Source: Oscillospiraceae bacterium (GTDB lineage: Bacteria; Bacillota; Clostridia; Oscillospirales; Ruminococcaceae). From it: 19,107 nt of DNA. The position numbers and the translations under genes were made by a program. The stretch is taken from positions 1 to 19,107 of the forward strand of contig JAEDLA010000004.1 of the NCBI GenBank assembly GCA_016295545.1. The letters run 5' to 3'. Shown here piece after piece: positions 7,455 through 15,443 of this stretch (the stretch's first letter is position 1; each line of letters begins with the position of its first letter). The notes below the pieces were generated by a model. It did not search any database. It was not told the DNA's origin and saw only the letters and a list, made by a program, of their open reading frames with translations.

Positions 7455-8537
7455 ATGAAGATTGTACAATTTCTTCCCACCCTCGCCTTTGGAGACGCTG
7501 TGGGAAACGATACTGTTGCTCTGCAGCAGGCTATGAGAGAGCTTGGCTATGAAACGGAAATTTTCGCTGAGGTAGTTGACCAGAGACTTCCAAAGGGAAC
7601 AGCCTCCGACCTGTGTGCTGGTATGCCGGAGATAGGAAAGGACGATATTATCATGTATCACCTTTCCACAGGCTCAAAGCTGAATTACTCCCTTGAAAAA
7701 TACGACTGCCGCAAGCTTATGATTTATCATAATATTACTCCGCCTCATTTCTTTGACGGCTATAATGCAGCAGCTGCCTCCAATGCTCAGTACGGACTTG
7801 ACGGACTTAAACACCTTGCTGATAAGTTCGACTACTGCATGGCAGATTCTGATTTCAACAAAAATGACCTTATTAACGCAGGATATAAATGTCCCATTGA
7901 TGTAAGACCTATCCTTATCCCCTTTGAGGACTATGAGAAAAAGCCGGACAGCAGCATTATCCGCAAATACGGTGATGACGGCTGGACTAACATTATCTTT
8001 GTGGGCAGAATAGCTCCCAATAAGAAGCAGCAGGACGTTATTTCCGCTTTCTGCTGGTATAAAAAGAATATCAATCCGAAGTCAAGGCTTATTTTTGTAG
8101 GCTCATACAATGGTATGGAAAAATACTACAACCGTCTTGTCAGGTATGTCAATGCCCTTCAGCTGGAGGACGTTATCTTTACCGGACATATAAAATTCCC
8201 TGAGATACTTGCATGGTACAGAGCAGCTGATGTATTCCTCTGCATGAGTGAGCATGAGGGCTTCTGTGTGCCCCTTGTTGAGGCAATGTACTTCGGAGTG
8301 CCGGTCATTGCATACGGCAGCTGCGCTATCCCCTATACAATGGGGGGCAGCGGAATCGTTACCGACAGCAAGGACCCTGCCGAGACTGCAATGCTGATAG
8401 ACAGAGTTGTCAGTGATGAAAGCCTGAGAAAAGCTGTTGTTGAGGGACAGAAAAAACGCCTTGAGGACTTCTCCTACGAGAAGATCAAAAAGCTGTTTGC
8501 TCAGCAGCTGGAAGGCTTCATTTCCGGAAGGAGCTAA
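7455..8537 (+). CDS. Glycosyltransferase, GT4-type (first)
   Basis: Retaining GT-B glycosyltransferase that would add a sugar from a nucleotide donor to the growing glycan on the cytoplasmic side. The 360-residue protein has an N-terminal acceptor domain (about 1-165) and a C-terminal donor domain (about 178-350). The donor domain opens with FVGRIAPNKKQ (182-192), has FVGSYNG (214-220), and carries the EX7E motif in EHEGFCVPLVE (Glu268 and Glu276). GGAGG (7444-7448) lies 6 bases before the ATG. The next glycosyltransferase begins 2 bases after its stop. Sugar specificity cannot be read from the sequence. Confidence 0.92.
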   Translation: MKIVQFLPTLAFGDAVGNDTVALQQAMRELGYETEIFAEVVDQRLPKGTASDLCAGMPEIGKDDIIMYHLSTGSKLNYSLEKYDCRKLMIYHNITPPHFFDGYNAAAASNAQYGLDGLKHLADKFDYCMADSDFNKNDLINAGYKCPIDVRPILIPFEDYEKKPDSSIIRKYGDDGWTNIIFVGRIAPNKKQQDVISAFCWYKKNINPKSRLIFVGSYNGMEKYYNRLVRYVNALQLEDVIFTGHIKFPEILAWYRAADVFLCMSEHEGFCVPLVEAMYFGVPVIAYGSCAIPYTMGGSGIVTDSKDPAETAMLIDRVVSDESLRKAVVEGQKKRLEDFSYEKIKKLFAQQLEGFISGRS

Positions 8538-8539
8538 TA

Positions 8540-9733
8540 ATGAAAAAGATTGCATTTGTTATTCCCTGGTACGCTGAGAAGATTCCCGGCGGCGCTGAAA
8601 TGGAAACAAGAGAGGTCACAAAGCATCTGCGTGAAGCTGGTATGAATGTGGAGATCCTCACTACCTGCGTAAAAGAGTTTGTAAGCGACTGGGGCGTGAA
8701 TTACTATCCTGAGGGAACTGAAACCATTCTTGGAGTGCCTGTTCGCCGCTTCAAGGTGAAAAAACGTGACGCAAAGGCTTTTGACGAGGTAAATATCAAG
8801 CTTATGAACGGTATCCTCATCAGCGACGAGGAGGAACAGGTCTTTATAAATGAAATGGTAAACAGTCCGGCTTTGTATAAGTATATTTCAGAGCACAAGG
8901 ACGAATATACCGCTTTTGTATATATTCCCTATATGTTCGGAACCACCTACTTCGGCATAAAGGCTTGTCCGGAAAAGGCGGTTATGATACCCTGCTTCCA
9001 TGACGAAGCCTATGTCTATATGAAAATTTTCCGTGAGTTGTATTCACAGGCTGCCGGAATGATATTCAATGCACGTCCGGAGCTTGAGCTTACTGAACGT
9101 GTTTACGATACAGAAAATGTGGAAAAAATCGTTATGGGTATCGGTATGGACGTTGACCTTAAAACTGATCCTGCTGCGTTCAGGAAAAAGTTTGGCATTA
9201 ACGAGCCGTTTATCATTTACGCAGGAAGAAAGGATATGGGCAAGAATGTTCACACTCTGCTGAAATACTTCGGCGAGTACAAGAAGCGCAATCCCTCTGA
9301 CCTGAAGCTTGTTCTTATCGGCGGCGGTGAGATAGATATTCCCGAAAGCGCCGAAAGGGACGTTATTGATCTGGGATTTGTGGATATTCAGGACAAGTAT
9401 GACGCCTGCGGAGCTGCAGAGCTTCTCTGTCAGCCCTCAAAGAATGAAAGCTTCTCCCTTGTTATTATGGAAAGCTGGCTTTGCGGCAGACCTGTTCTCG
9501 TTCATGAGCACTGTGAAGTCACAAAGAATTTTGTCCGTGAATCCTCCGGCGGTCTGTACTTCGGGGATTACTTCGAGTTCGAGGGCTGCCTTGACTATTT
9601 CCTGAATAACAAGGATATTTCCGCCGCAATGGGACTTAACGGCAGACAGTATGTTCTCAGGAACTTCGACTGGAATATTATTATTGACAGATACAGAGAA
9701 TTTTTTGAAAAGATTGAGGCAAGACAGGCGTAA
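8540..9733 (+). CDS. Glycosyltransferase, GT4-type (second)
   Basis: Second GT-B glycosyltransferase, 397 residues. The N-terminal domain carries the donor/acceptor loop PGGAEMETRE (16-25), the family GGxE motif. The donor domain begins with IIYAGRKDMGKN (225-236) and has VLIGGGE (258-264) and the EX7E motif in NESFSLVIMES (Glu303 and Glu311). The start follows AAGGAG (8528-8533). It is only distantly similar to the preceding glycosyltransferase, so the two probably form different linkages rather than being a recent duplication. A 34-base gap separates it from the next gene. Role in repeat-unit assembly is inferred from context. Confidence 0.92.
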   Translation: MKKIAFVIPWYAEKIPGGAEMETREVTKHLREAGMNVEILTTCVKEFVSDWGVNYYPEGTETILGVPVRRFKVKKRDAKAFDEVNIKLMNGILISDEEEQVFINEMVNSPALYKYISEHKDEYTAFVYIPYMFGTTYFGIKACPEKAVMIPCFHDEAYVYMKIFRELYSQAAGMIFNARPELELTERVYDTENVEKIVMGIGMDVDLKTDPAAFRKKFGINEPFIIYAGRKDMGKNVHTLLKYFGEYKKRNPSDLKLVLIGGGEIDIPESAERDVIDLGFVDIQDKYDACGAAELLCQPSKNESFSLVIMESWLCGRPVLVHEHCEVTKNFVRESSGGLYFGDYFEFEGCLDYFLNNKDISAAMGLNGRQYVLRNFDWNIIIDRYREFFEKIEARQA

Positions 9734-9767
9734 TGACATTTTGTGTATAGGAAAGGTGTAGTGGTTA

Positions 9768-11954
9768 ATGAATAGTGGTACGAGAATACCTGAAACGGGA
9801 AAAAGCAGGCTGATTTCAGGCGCAGCAGCCGTAATTCTGGGAATTATCGTGTTTGCAGCTCATATCATCAGGTTTCAGAGCATTGAAATGCCTATAATTT
9901 TAGCTGACGAATTTGGAAATATTGCCAATGCAGCCTATCTTGCCGGTGCAGACTGGTCTGACGTGATAAGTCGTGTCGGATATTATTCCTATGGCAGCTC
10001 GCTGTTTTATCTGCCTATATTTCTTGCTGTAAATACAACCGACCACCTTTATCAGGCTGTAGTAATATGCAATTCACTTATGATATGCCTGTATTATGTT
10101 TTTGTATATCTGACATTGTGCCGTCTTTATCATAATTCCCCGAAGCCTGTTTCGGCTGCACTTGCTTTTGCTGCCGCACTTTATCCAAGCTGCATTTGCT
10201 ACGGTTACACTGCAATGTATGAAACGGCACTGCTGCTTACCTTTGCTTTTATCGTATGGACATTTGCCTCATTCTGCAAGACAGGAGCTTCGCCGTATAT
10301 TTACCTTTATACCGTCGGACTGGGGTATCTTCTCATGGTTCATATGAGAACCGTTGGAGTTGTTGCTGTCGGACTTCTTATGCTGTTCAAGCTTCTTTTT
10401 GACAAAAAGCTTACCCGAAAGCAGATTGTTATCTGTATTCTGATTGCTGCCGGTATGTTCGGACTTTTCCTGCTGCTGAAAAATTATTTCTATTCAAGCC
10501 TCTGGGAAAGCGGAACCTCCACAAAGGACGCTGCGGAGGTTGCAAACACCTTGTCATCTCAGACAAGCAAGCTGAAAATACTTTTCTCCGTTCAGGGCAT
10601 AAAGAATATGCTCAAGCTGCTTGTCGGACAGTCCTTCTATTTCGTTACTTCAACATTTCTTCTTGGCGGAGTATTTATTGTTTCATTTGTAAAAATGCTT
10701 ATCTCCAGAATAAGAAAAAAGGAGCTTTTCCGTTTCAGTGCAAGGTTCAACATTGTCCTGTTTATCGGAGCTGCATACCTTGCCCAGCTGGCAATATCCT
10801 GTGTAACATTTATAAAGATACTTCGTGTGGATCAGGTTTTCTACGGCAGATATACCGAATATATATTTGGATTAATCATGGTGTTCGGATTTATGCAGAT
10901 AAAAAAGCACTTCCTGCGTATTCGTGAGCTTCTGTTGTGTCTGCTGCTTTATATAATCCATGCAGGAGCTACAGAATTCCTTTCGGACAAAATAAAGCAA
11001 TCTCTTGCAGTTCCTAACGTTGTATCTGTGACGGCTCTTTACAGATATTTTGACGGAGCTAAATTCAACGCCATTGAAGCTGCCGGATTTACAATTGTCT
11101 GCTTTGCAGTAATATGCGTTTTTGCACTTTTAACCTACAAATACATTTCCTTGATTGCAGCTTTCGGAATGTCAGGGGTTATGTTCAGCAACGCTATGCT
11201 CTTTACCGATGAATATATTCTTCCGCTTAATGAAATCCATAAAAATTACAAAGAGCTGGGAAGTATTATCCTTGATAATCACAGCAGCGGCAGTATAGAT
11301 TATTACAGCAAGCCTGAGAATATTAACCTTGACAATATGGTCAAATATGAGCTGCTTCAATACAGGCTTTTCGATGTTCCTGTTAAAATTTATGATGAAA
11401 AAGAAATTGAAAATGCTTCTGCTGATGTTATAATTACTGATATGGATGTGCAGCCCTTTGAACAGAACCTTTTCGGCAGATATAACATCTTAAAATACAG
11501 AGGAGAAATCGTAGCATGGGAAAAGACTGATAAGCCGTCGCTCAATATTCCTGCAACAATTTTCTATACTCTTTGTACAGACAGGACAGACTGGAACGCC
11601 GGTTCATATACTTCAAGGGGAGAGGAAGGCTATCTTGTCTGCGGACGTGGACAGTCTCTGCCTGCAGGCAATTATACAATAACCTTTAATGTTATGGTTT
11701 CTGATGAGGGCGGCGAATGCGGCACGGATAAACCAGTATTTATTACTGATGTCTACAGCGCTGAGAAAAACGTACAATACGGAAAAGAAGACGTTTTCAG
11801 CGGAGACTTCAAGGAAAACGATATTTTCCAGGTGGAATATGATATCACCGTTCCGGAGAATAATACTTTCTGTGAATTCAGAATAAAAGTGAGCAGCGGT
11901 GTTATTATGACCGCTTACAGCGTAAATATTGAGGAGAGAAAGGTTGCTGATTAA
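9768..11954 (+). CDS. Large multipass membrane protein, GT-C glycosyltransferase-like
   Basis: Probable integral-membrane glycosyltransferase of the GT-C fold, which uses a polyprenyl-phosphate sugar and works on the outer face. The 728-residue protein has an N-terminal membrane helix (about 16-36), then the acidic pair Asp47-Glu48 in ILADEFGN, placed in the first outer loop as in GT39/ArnT-type enzymes. About ten further hydrophobic segments run to about residue 480, with GRYTEY at 360-365. Residues about 485-590 look soluble and mixed. The last 125 residues (about 598-722) are beta-rich, with LPAGNYTITFNVMVSD and a closing CEFRIKVSS strand, resembling a carbohydrate-binding beta sandwich. 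GGAAAGGTG (about 9750-9758) precedes the ATG. No exact family can be named by eye. Confidence 0.75.
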   Translation: MNSGTRIPETGKSRLISGAAAVILGIIVFAAHIIRFQSIEMPIILADEFGNIANAAYLAGADWSDVISRVGYYSYGSSLFYLPIFLAVNTTDHLYQAVVICNSLMICLYYVFVYLTLCRLYHNSPKPVSAALAFAAALYPSCICYGYTAMYETALLLTFAFIVWTFASFCKTGASPYIYLYTVGLGYLLMVHMRTVGVVAVGLLMLFKLLFDKKLTRKQIVICILIAAGMFGLFLLLKNYFYSSLWESGTSTKDAAEVANTLSSQTSKLKILFSVQGIKNMLKLLVGQSFYFVTSTFLLGGVFIVSFVKMLISRIRKKELFRFSARFNIVLFIGAAYLAQLAISCVTFIKILRVDQVFYGRYTEYIFGLIMVFGFMQIKKHFLRIRELLLCLLLYIIHAGATEFLSDKIKQSLAVPNVVSVTALYRYFDGAKFNAIEAAGFTIVCFAVICVFALLTYKYISLIAAFGMSGVMFSNAMLFTDEYILPLNEIHKNYKELGSIILDNHSSGSIDYYSKPENINLDNMVKYELLQYRLFDVPVKIYDEKEIENASADVIITDMDVQPFEQNLFGRYNILKYRGEIVAWEKTDKPSLNIPATIFYTLCTDRTDWNAGSYTSRGEEGYLVCGRGQSLPAGNYTITFNVMVSDEGGECGTDKPVFITDVYSAEKNVQYGKEDVFSGDFKENDIFQVEYDITVPENNTFCEFRIKVSSGVIMTAYSVNIEERKVAD

Positions 11955-11957
11955 CTG

Positions 11958-12929
11958 ATGAAACTTATAATACAAATCCCCTGTTATAACGAGGAGGAAA
12001 CGCTGCACCTTGCCTATAACGACCTGCCGAAGCATATTGACGGAATCGATACTATCGAGTACCTCATAATCAACGACGGCAGTCAGGACAATACTGTGCA
12101 GAAAGCAAGGGAGCTTGGCTTTCACCATATAGTCTCATTCAAGCAGAACAAGGGACTTGCAAAGGGCTTTATGGCAGGCATAGACGCCTGTCTCCACTTA
12201 GGCGCAGATATTATCGTTAATACTGACGCAGACAATCAGTACTGCGGAGCTGATATCGAAAAAATAGTACGCCCTATTCTCGATGAAAAGGCAGATATTG
12301 TTATCGGAGAAAGACCGATAGATGAAACAGAGCATTTTTCATGGAAGAAAAAGAAGTTTCAGCATCTGGGCAGCTGGGTTGTAAGAGTTGCATCGGGAAC
12401 AGATATTCCTGACGCTCCCAGCGGATTCAGAGCCTATTCCCGTGAAGCTGCCATGCGCCTTAACGTGGTAAACGAGTACACCTACACCCTTGAAACAATA
12501 ATTCAGGCAGGACATAATAAGATAGCCATGATCTCCGTTCCCATAAGGACTAATGCGGAAACACGTCCGTCAAGGCTGTTTTCCAGTATGTGGAAGTATA
12601 TGAAGCGTTCCTCCACGGTAATTACACGTTCCTTTGTAATGTACAGTCCCCTTAAATTTTTCAGCACTGTTGGAGCAATTCTCTTTACGCTTGGAGCAAT
12701 TCTGGGAATACGTTTCCTTGTGTACTTCTTTATGGGGGAGGGCGACGGTCATGTACAGTCTCTTATACTTACAGCAATTCTCATTATGATGGGATTCCAG
12801 ACCTTTACCATAGGTCTGCTGGGAGATACTATTGCCGCCAACAGAAAAATCATGGAGGACGTGCAGTACAGAGTGAGAAAAATGGAGTGCGGCAGCGGAG
12901 ACAGTGAAAAGAATGAAATCGATAAATGA
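11958..12929 (+). CDS. GT2 glycosyltransferase, polyprenyl-phosphate sugar synthase type
   Basis: Family 2 glycosyltransferase resembling dolichol-phosphate mannose synthase and GtrB, which transfer a sugar from a nucleotide donor to polyprenyl phosphate at the inner membrane face. In 323 residues the GT-A domain (1-225) shows IPCYNEEETL (7-16), INDGSQDNT (38-46), the metal-binding NTDADNQY (88-95, Asp90/Asp92), and PSGFRAYSREA (154-164). Two C-terminal membrane helices lie near 230-258 and 265-290, as in the GtrB/DPMS-like forms. The gene starts 3 bases after the GT-C gene stop and overlaps the next one. Together with the GT-C and UPF0104 proteins it suggests outside glycosylation using a flipped lipid-linked sugar. 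Confidence 0.88.
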   Translation: MKLIIQIPCYNEEETLHLAYNDLPKHIDGIDTIEYLIINDGSQDNTVQKARELGFHHIVSFKQNKGLAKGFMAGIDACLHLGADIIVNTDADNQYCGADIEKIVRPILDEKADIVIGERPIDETEHFSWKKKKFQHLGSWVVRVASGTDIPDAPSGFRAYSREAAMRLNVVNEYTYTLETIIQAGHNKIAMISVPIRTNAETRPSRLFSSMWKYMKRSSTVITRSFVMYSPLKFFSTVGAILFTLGAILGIRFLVYFFMGEGDGHVQSLILTAILIMMGFQTFTIGLLGDTIAANRKIMEDVQYRVRKMECGSGDSEKNEIDK

Positions 12930-13890
12930 CATAAAAAACAAAAGGATACTGTTTATCGCCACTAAAAATTCCGACTACCTGAGAATAACTCAGGAGCTGA
13001 GAATACTCCGTGAAAACGGAAACAGCGTTACAGAGATAATCTCGCCAAAGAAAAGCTATCCTAAGAGGCTTTTGTATGTTTATCGCAGGCTTCTTACTGT
13101 GAAGATGTCCGATTACGACATGAGCTTCGTAGGCTTTGCACCTCAGCTGGTACTGCCCTTTTTCAGGAGAACGCTCAGGAAAAAGCCGGTCATTGCAGAC
13201 TTCTTTATCTCAATGTATGATACGCTGTGCTTTGACAGAAAGAAATTTCGTCCGGACAGCCTGCCCGGAAAGCTGCTGAAAAAAATCGATTGCAGGACGC
13301 TAAATCTTACTGACGGGGCAATATGCGACACTAAGGCTCACGGCAGGTACTTCTGCGAGGAATTTGGCTATGCGCCTGAGAAAATGGGTGTTCTGTATCT
13401 TGAAGCGGACAAAAGCATATACTATCCCCGTGAAGCACCTCAGAACAGTGAATTTACCGTGCTTTACTTCGGCAGCGTGCTTCCTTTGCAGGGAGTTTCA
13501 GTTATCCTTGAAGCAATAGAACTGCTGAAAAATGAAAAGGGACTTAAATTCGTTTTTATCGGACCGTTAGGTAAAAATAATGTCCGCAAAGGCGAAAATA
13601 TCACCGAGTATATCGACTGGCTGCCCCAGGAAAAGCTTGCGGAAAAAATCGCTCAGGCTGACCTTTGTCTTGCCGGGCATTTTGACGGCTCTATCATGAA
13701 AGCCAAAAGGACTATTCCAGGAAAGGCTTACATCTACAGTGCCATGAACAAGCCTATGATTCTCGGAGATAATGAAGCTGTACGTGAGCTTTACAGCGAG
13801 TCAGACGAGGGGATCTATTTCACGGAAATGGGTAATCCTCAGAAGCTTGCAGAGCTGATTCTGAGCATCAGAGATAAAAGGATAAAATAA
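12913..13890 (+). CDS. Glycosyltransferase, GT4-like (third)
   Basis: Probable GT-B glycosyltransferase of 325 residues from the ATG at 12913. An in-frame GTG at 12904 would add three residues; GGAG at 12897-12900 is too close to it and rather far from the ATG, so the start is uncertain. The donor domain (about 165-320) opens with TVLYFGSVLPLQG and contains FVFIGPLG; near the C-terminus TIPGKAYIYSAMNKPMIL matches the usual donor-binding segment with a Lys-Ala-Tyr turn. The classical EX7E pair is not clear, so it is a divergent member. The N-terminal domain begins KRILFIATKNSDY. It overlaps the GT2 gene by 17 bases and the following membrane gene by one base, so it is part of the same operon. 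Confidence 0.8.
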   Translation: MKSINDIKNKRILFIATKNSDYLRITQELRILRENGNSVTEIISPKKSYPKRLLYVYRRLLTVKMSDYDMSFVGFAPQLVLPFFRRTLRKKPVIADFFISMYDTLCFDRKKFRPDSLPGKLLKKIDCRTLNLTDGAICDTKAHGRYFCEEFGYAPEKMGVLYLEADKSIYYPREAPQNSEFTVLYFGSVLPLQGVSVILEAIELLKNEKGLKFVFIGPLGKNNVRKGENITEYIDWLPQEKLAEKIAQADLCLAGHFDGSIMKAKRTIPGKAYIYSAMNKPMILGDNEAVRELYSESDEGIYFTEMGNPQKLAELILSIRDKRIK

Positions 13891-14828
13891 TGAAGAAAAT
13901 AGCTAAAATTGCCGGTAATCTGCTGATGATTGCCGCACTTGTCTTTCTCATAAAGAAAATTATGGGCATGGACGCTGACTTTACACAGTTTGGCTCACCG
14001 AATGTTATTGCCGCTCTTGTGCTGAGCTTTATTGTACAGACTGCTGTTATCGTTATGGGAACCTTTCCCTGGCTTATGTTTACACAGGCGCTTTCCGGAA
14101 CGAAGATACCCTTTTCCGCAGCAATGCCTGTCTACACGAAGTCAAATGTCTTTAAGTATGTTCCCGGCAATGTTTTCCAGTATATAGGCAGAAATCAGCT
14201 TGCCGCCGATATGAATATAAGTCATGTTGACGTTGCCTGTGCCACTATTTTTGATGTGCTTTTCTGCGTTCTGTCTACGGGAATTATTTCCGTGCTGCTT
14301 CTTGGCGGTGAAATTGCCGGACTTTTAGGAAAATACGGAAAAAATCTGCTGATAATCGCAGCAGCGGCGGTGCTGATAATAACAGCAGGAATAATCGTTG
14401 TGCGGATGAAGTTTTCCCGGCAGGTCGGCGGCTATCTGTCACGGTACAGAAAGGCTTTTGAGCCTGGAAACCGGAATAAATTCATATCCGGAGCGTCCTA
14501 CTATCTGCTTCAGAATCTTGTATCGGCAATTTCCTATTTTGTGTCCCTTGCCCTTGTTTTCGGCGGAACAGCTGATTTCCCGGAGCTTATATCTCTTACG
14601 GGAGCTTTCATGTTCGCATGGATAATCGGCTTTGTTACGCCCGGAGCCCCCGGCGGTATCGGTATAAGAGAGTCGGTAATGCTTTTTGTCTGCGGAGATG
14701 AGTATGAATCAAAGGTACTGCTTTTCGTCCTCGTTATGAGGTTTGCCTCAATACTTGCTGACGTGGCAGCCTTTGTAATAGGCAGGATATATCTCGGAGC
14801 TGCCAGAAGAAAGCAGAATAATTTATAA
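13890..14828 (+). CDS. UPF0104/lysylphosphatidylglycerol synthase-TM-like flippase-family protein
   Basis: Integral membrane protein of 312 residues with about eight hydrophobic segments (near 9-27, 36-58, 108-130, 150-172, 200-225, 235-255, 270-295 among them). Two family motifs are seen: KYVPGNVFQYIGR (about 90-102) and TPGAPGGIGIRES (about 251-263), typical of UPF0104, AglD and the membrane half of MprF. Related proteins have been proposed to flip lipid-linked sugars or aminoacyl lipids; the function of this one is not shown. It is the last gene of the run, starts on the final base of the preceding stop, and is followed 8 bases later by a strong terminator. A role in moving the polyprenyl-phosphate sugar made by the GT2 enzyme is an inference. 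Confidence 0.85.
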   Translation: MKKIAKIAGNLLMIAALVFLIKKIMGMDADFTQFGSPNVIAALVLSFIVQTAVIVMGTFPWLMFTQALSGTKIPFSAAMPVYTKSNVFKYVPGNVFQYIGRNQLAADMNISHVDVACATIFDVLFCVLSTGIISVLLLGGEIAGLLGKYGKNLLIIAAAAVLIITAGIIVVRMKFSRQVGGYLSRYRKAFEPGNRNKFISGASYYLLQNLVSAISYFVSLALVFGGTADFPELISLTGAFMFAWIIGFVTPGAPGGIGIRESVMLFVCGDEYESKVLLFVLVMRFASILADVAAFVIGRIYLGAARRKQNNL

Positions 14829-14836
14829 AAATAAAA

Positions 14837-14867
14837 GGCTGATACATTTTTACACTGTGTATCAGCC
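14837..14867. terminator. Bidirectional rho-independent terminator
   Basis: GGCTGATACA (14837-14846) pairs perfectly with TGTATCAGCC (14858-14867), ten base pairs with an 11-base loop. On the plus strand ATATTTTAT follows and would end the glycan operon. On the minus strand TTTTATTTTTAT follows, a better T-run, and would end the trpE-fragment unit, whose stop codon lies only 5 bases before the stem. Confidence 0.9.
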
Positions 14868-14872
14868 ATATT

Positions 14873-15049
14873 TTATATTACAGATATCAAATTTTCTTTT
14901 GTGGTAATTATTAAGCGGCTATGACTGACCTTTTTCAGCACGGACAGTACGTTCAGGGGAGTGTGCATATCGGAGAAAAGCTCGGCGGCTATGGGTATCA
15001 TTTTGTATCTGCCGTTTTCCGAAAGCCTTACGGCTTCTTCATTTATCAT
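14873..15049 (-). pseudogene. trpE: N-terminal fragment of anthranilate synthase component I behind a Trp T-box
   Basis: This 58-codon reading frame starts at ATG 15049, 5 bases after GAGGAGGGA. Residues 1-42 resemble the N-terminus of TrpE: RYKMIPI (14-20), an acidic-Thr-Pro turn SDMHTPLNV (26-34) and a helix ending LKKVS (38-42). In full enzymes the next strand reads roughly LESxE...RYS; here it becomes RLIITTKENLISVI and stops. Normal TrpE has about 480-520 residues, so some 90 percent is missing. No frameshifted remainder is seen: 5 bases past the stop is a terminator. The Trp T-box just upstream supports the identity independently. It could be a dead remnant after deletion, or a small retained open frame; I favour a remnant. 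No trpG or other trp gene is in the window. Confidence 0.72.
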
Positions 15050-15089
15050 AAAAAATCCCTCCTCAGGAATTGTCCTGCGAGGGAAACAG

Positions 15090-15128
15090 AAAAGTCCCTG
15101 ACAAGACTGAATAAATCTTGTCAAGGAC
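15090..15128 (-). terminator. T-box-regulated intrinsic terminator
   Basis: GTCC-T-TGACAAGA and TCTTGTCA-G-GGAC form a long, nearly perfect stem, followed by TTTTCTGTTT. The left arm shares CCTTGA with the antiterminator, so the two structures exclude each other. Uncharged tRNA-Trp should favour readthrough into the trpE fragment. Confidence 0.92.
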
Positions 15129-15371
15129 CAATAAACTATAGTTATATCGGCGGTGCCACCTTGATTTGCAGAATTATCTGCCACTTAGCGAGATACCATC
15201 ATATCTCCGGAATCTGACGTGTGCCCGACGTCATGGAATACTCAGCCTAAGCCTTTGACCATGCCCTCAGCGGTCCATTTAACAGTACGTAACTCTCCGG
15301 GTTCTCAGCAATCCCGAATCTCTGTGCAGCCGTCCTCTGTTTTTATCTCCGCCTCAACGGTTTGAATTTAT
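15090..15371 (-). promoter_or_regulatory. T-box riboswitch, tryptophan-specific
   Basis: Complete tRNA-sensing leader. The predicted transcript begins near 15371. The distal Stem I arm reads AGAG-ATT-CGGG-loop-CCCG (about 15300-15325), with GCTGAGAA in the loop. The specifier is UGG (15275-15277) in the usual AAA-UGG-ACC setting, so it reads tRNA-Trp. Small stems follow (TGACGT/ACGTCA at 15233-15215, GAGATA/TATCTC, GCAGA/TCTGC). The T-box motif AAGGTGGCACCGCC lies at 15162-15149; its UGGC complements a GCCA tRNA end, agreeing with discriminator G73 of tRNA-Trp. TCAAGG (15164-15159) pairs with CCTTGA (15126-15121) to make the antiterminator and would block the terminator. Every element expected of a working T-box is present, although its gene is truncated. 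Confidence 0.92.
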
Positions 15372-15377
15372 GATGTT

Positions 15378-15406
15378 ATTATATTACCTGAATCTGAAAA
15401 AGTCAA
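15378..15406 (-). promoter_or_regulatory. Sigma-A promoter of the T-box unit
   Basis: On the minus strand TTGACT (15406-15401), a 17-base spacer and TATAAT (15383-15378) form an almost ideal promoter, with an AT-rich downstream edge. It starts only 38 bases after the metH stop codon, so the T-box unit has its own transcription independent of pheA-metH. Confidence 0.85.
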
Positions 15407-15443
15407 TAGGGAAAATCGAGTTCTGTTAATTGTTTACAAAAAA

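Noticed and set aside
14873..15184. Longer 103-codon version of the trpE fragment starting inside the T-box
   Set aside because: The extra codons run through the T-box motif and the terminator, whereas ATG 15049 has a strong ribosome binding site and begins the TrpE-like sequence.
15407..15443. Rho-independent terminator after metH
   Set aside because: Only a tiny TTGT/ACAA palindrome is present, with no stable stem or following T-run; transcription may continue into the T-box unit.
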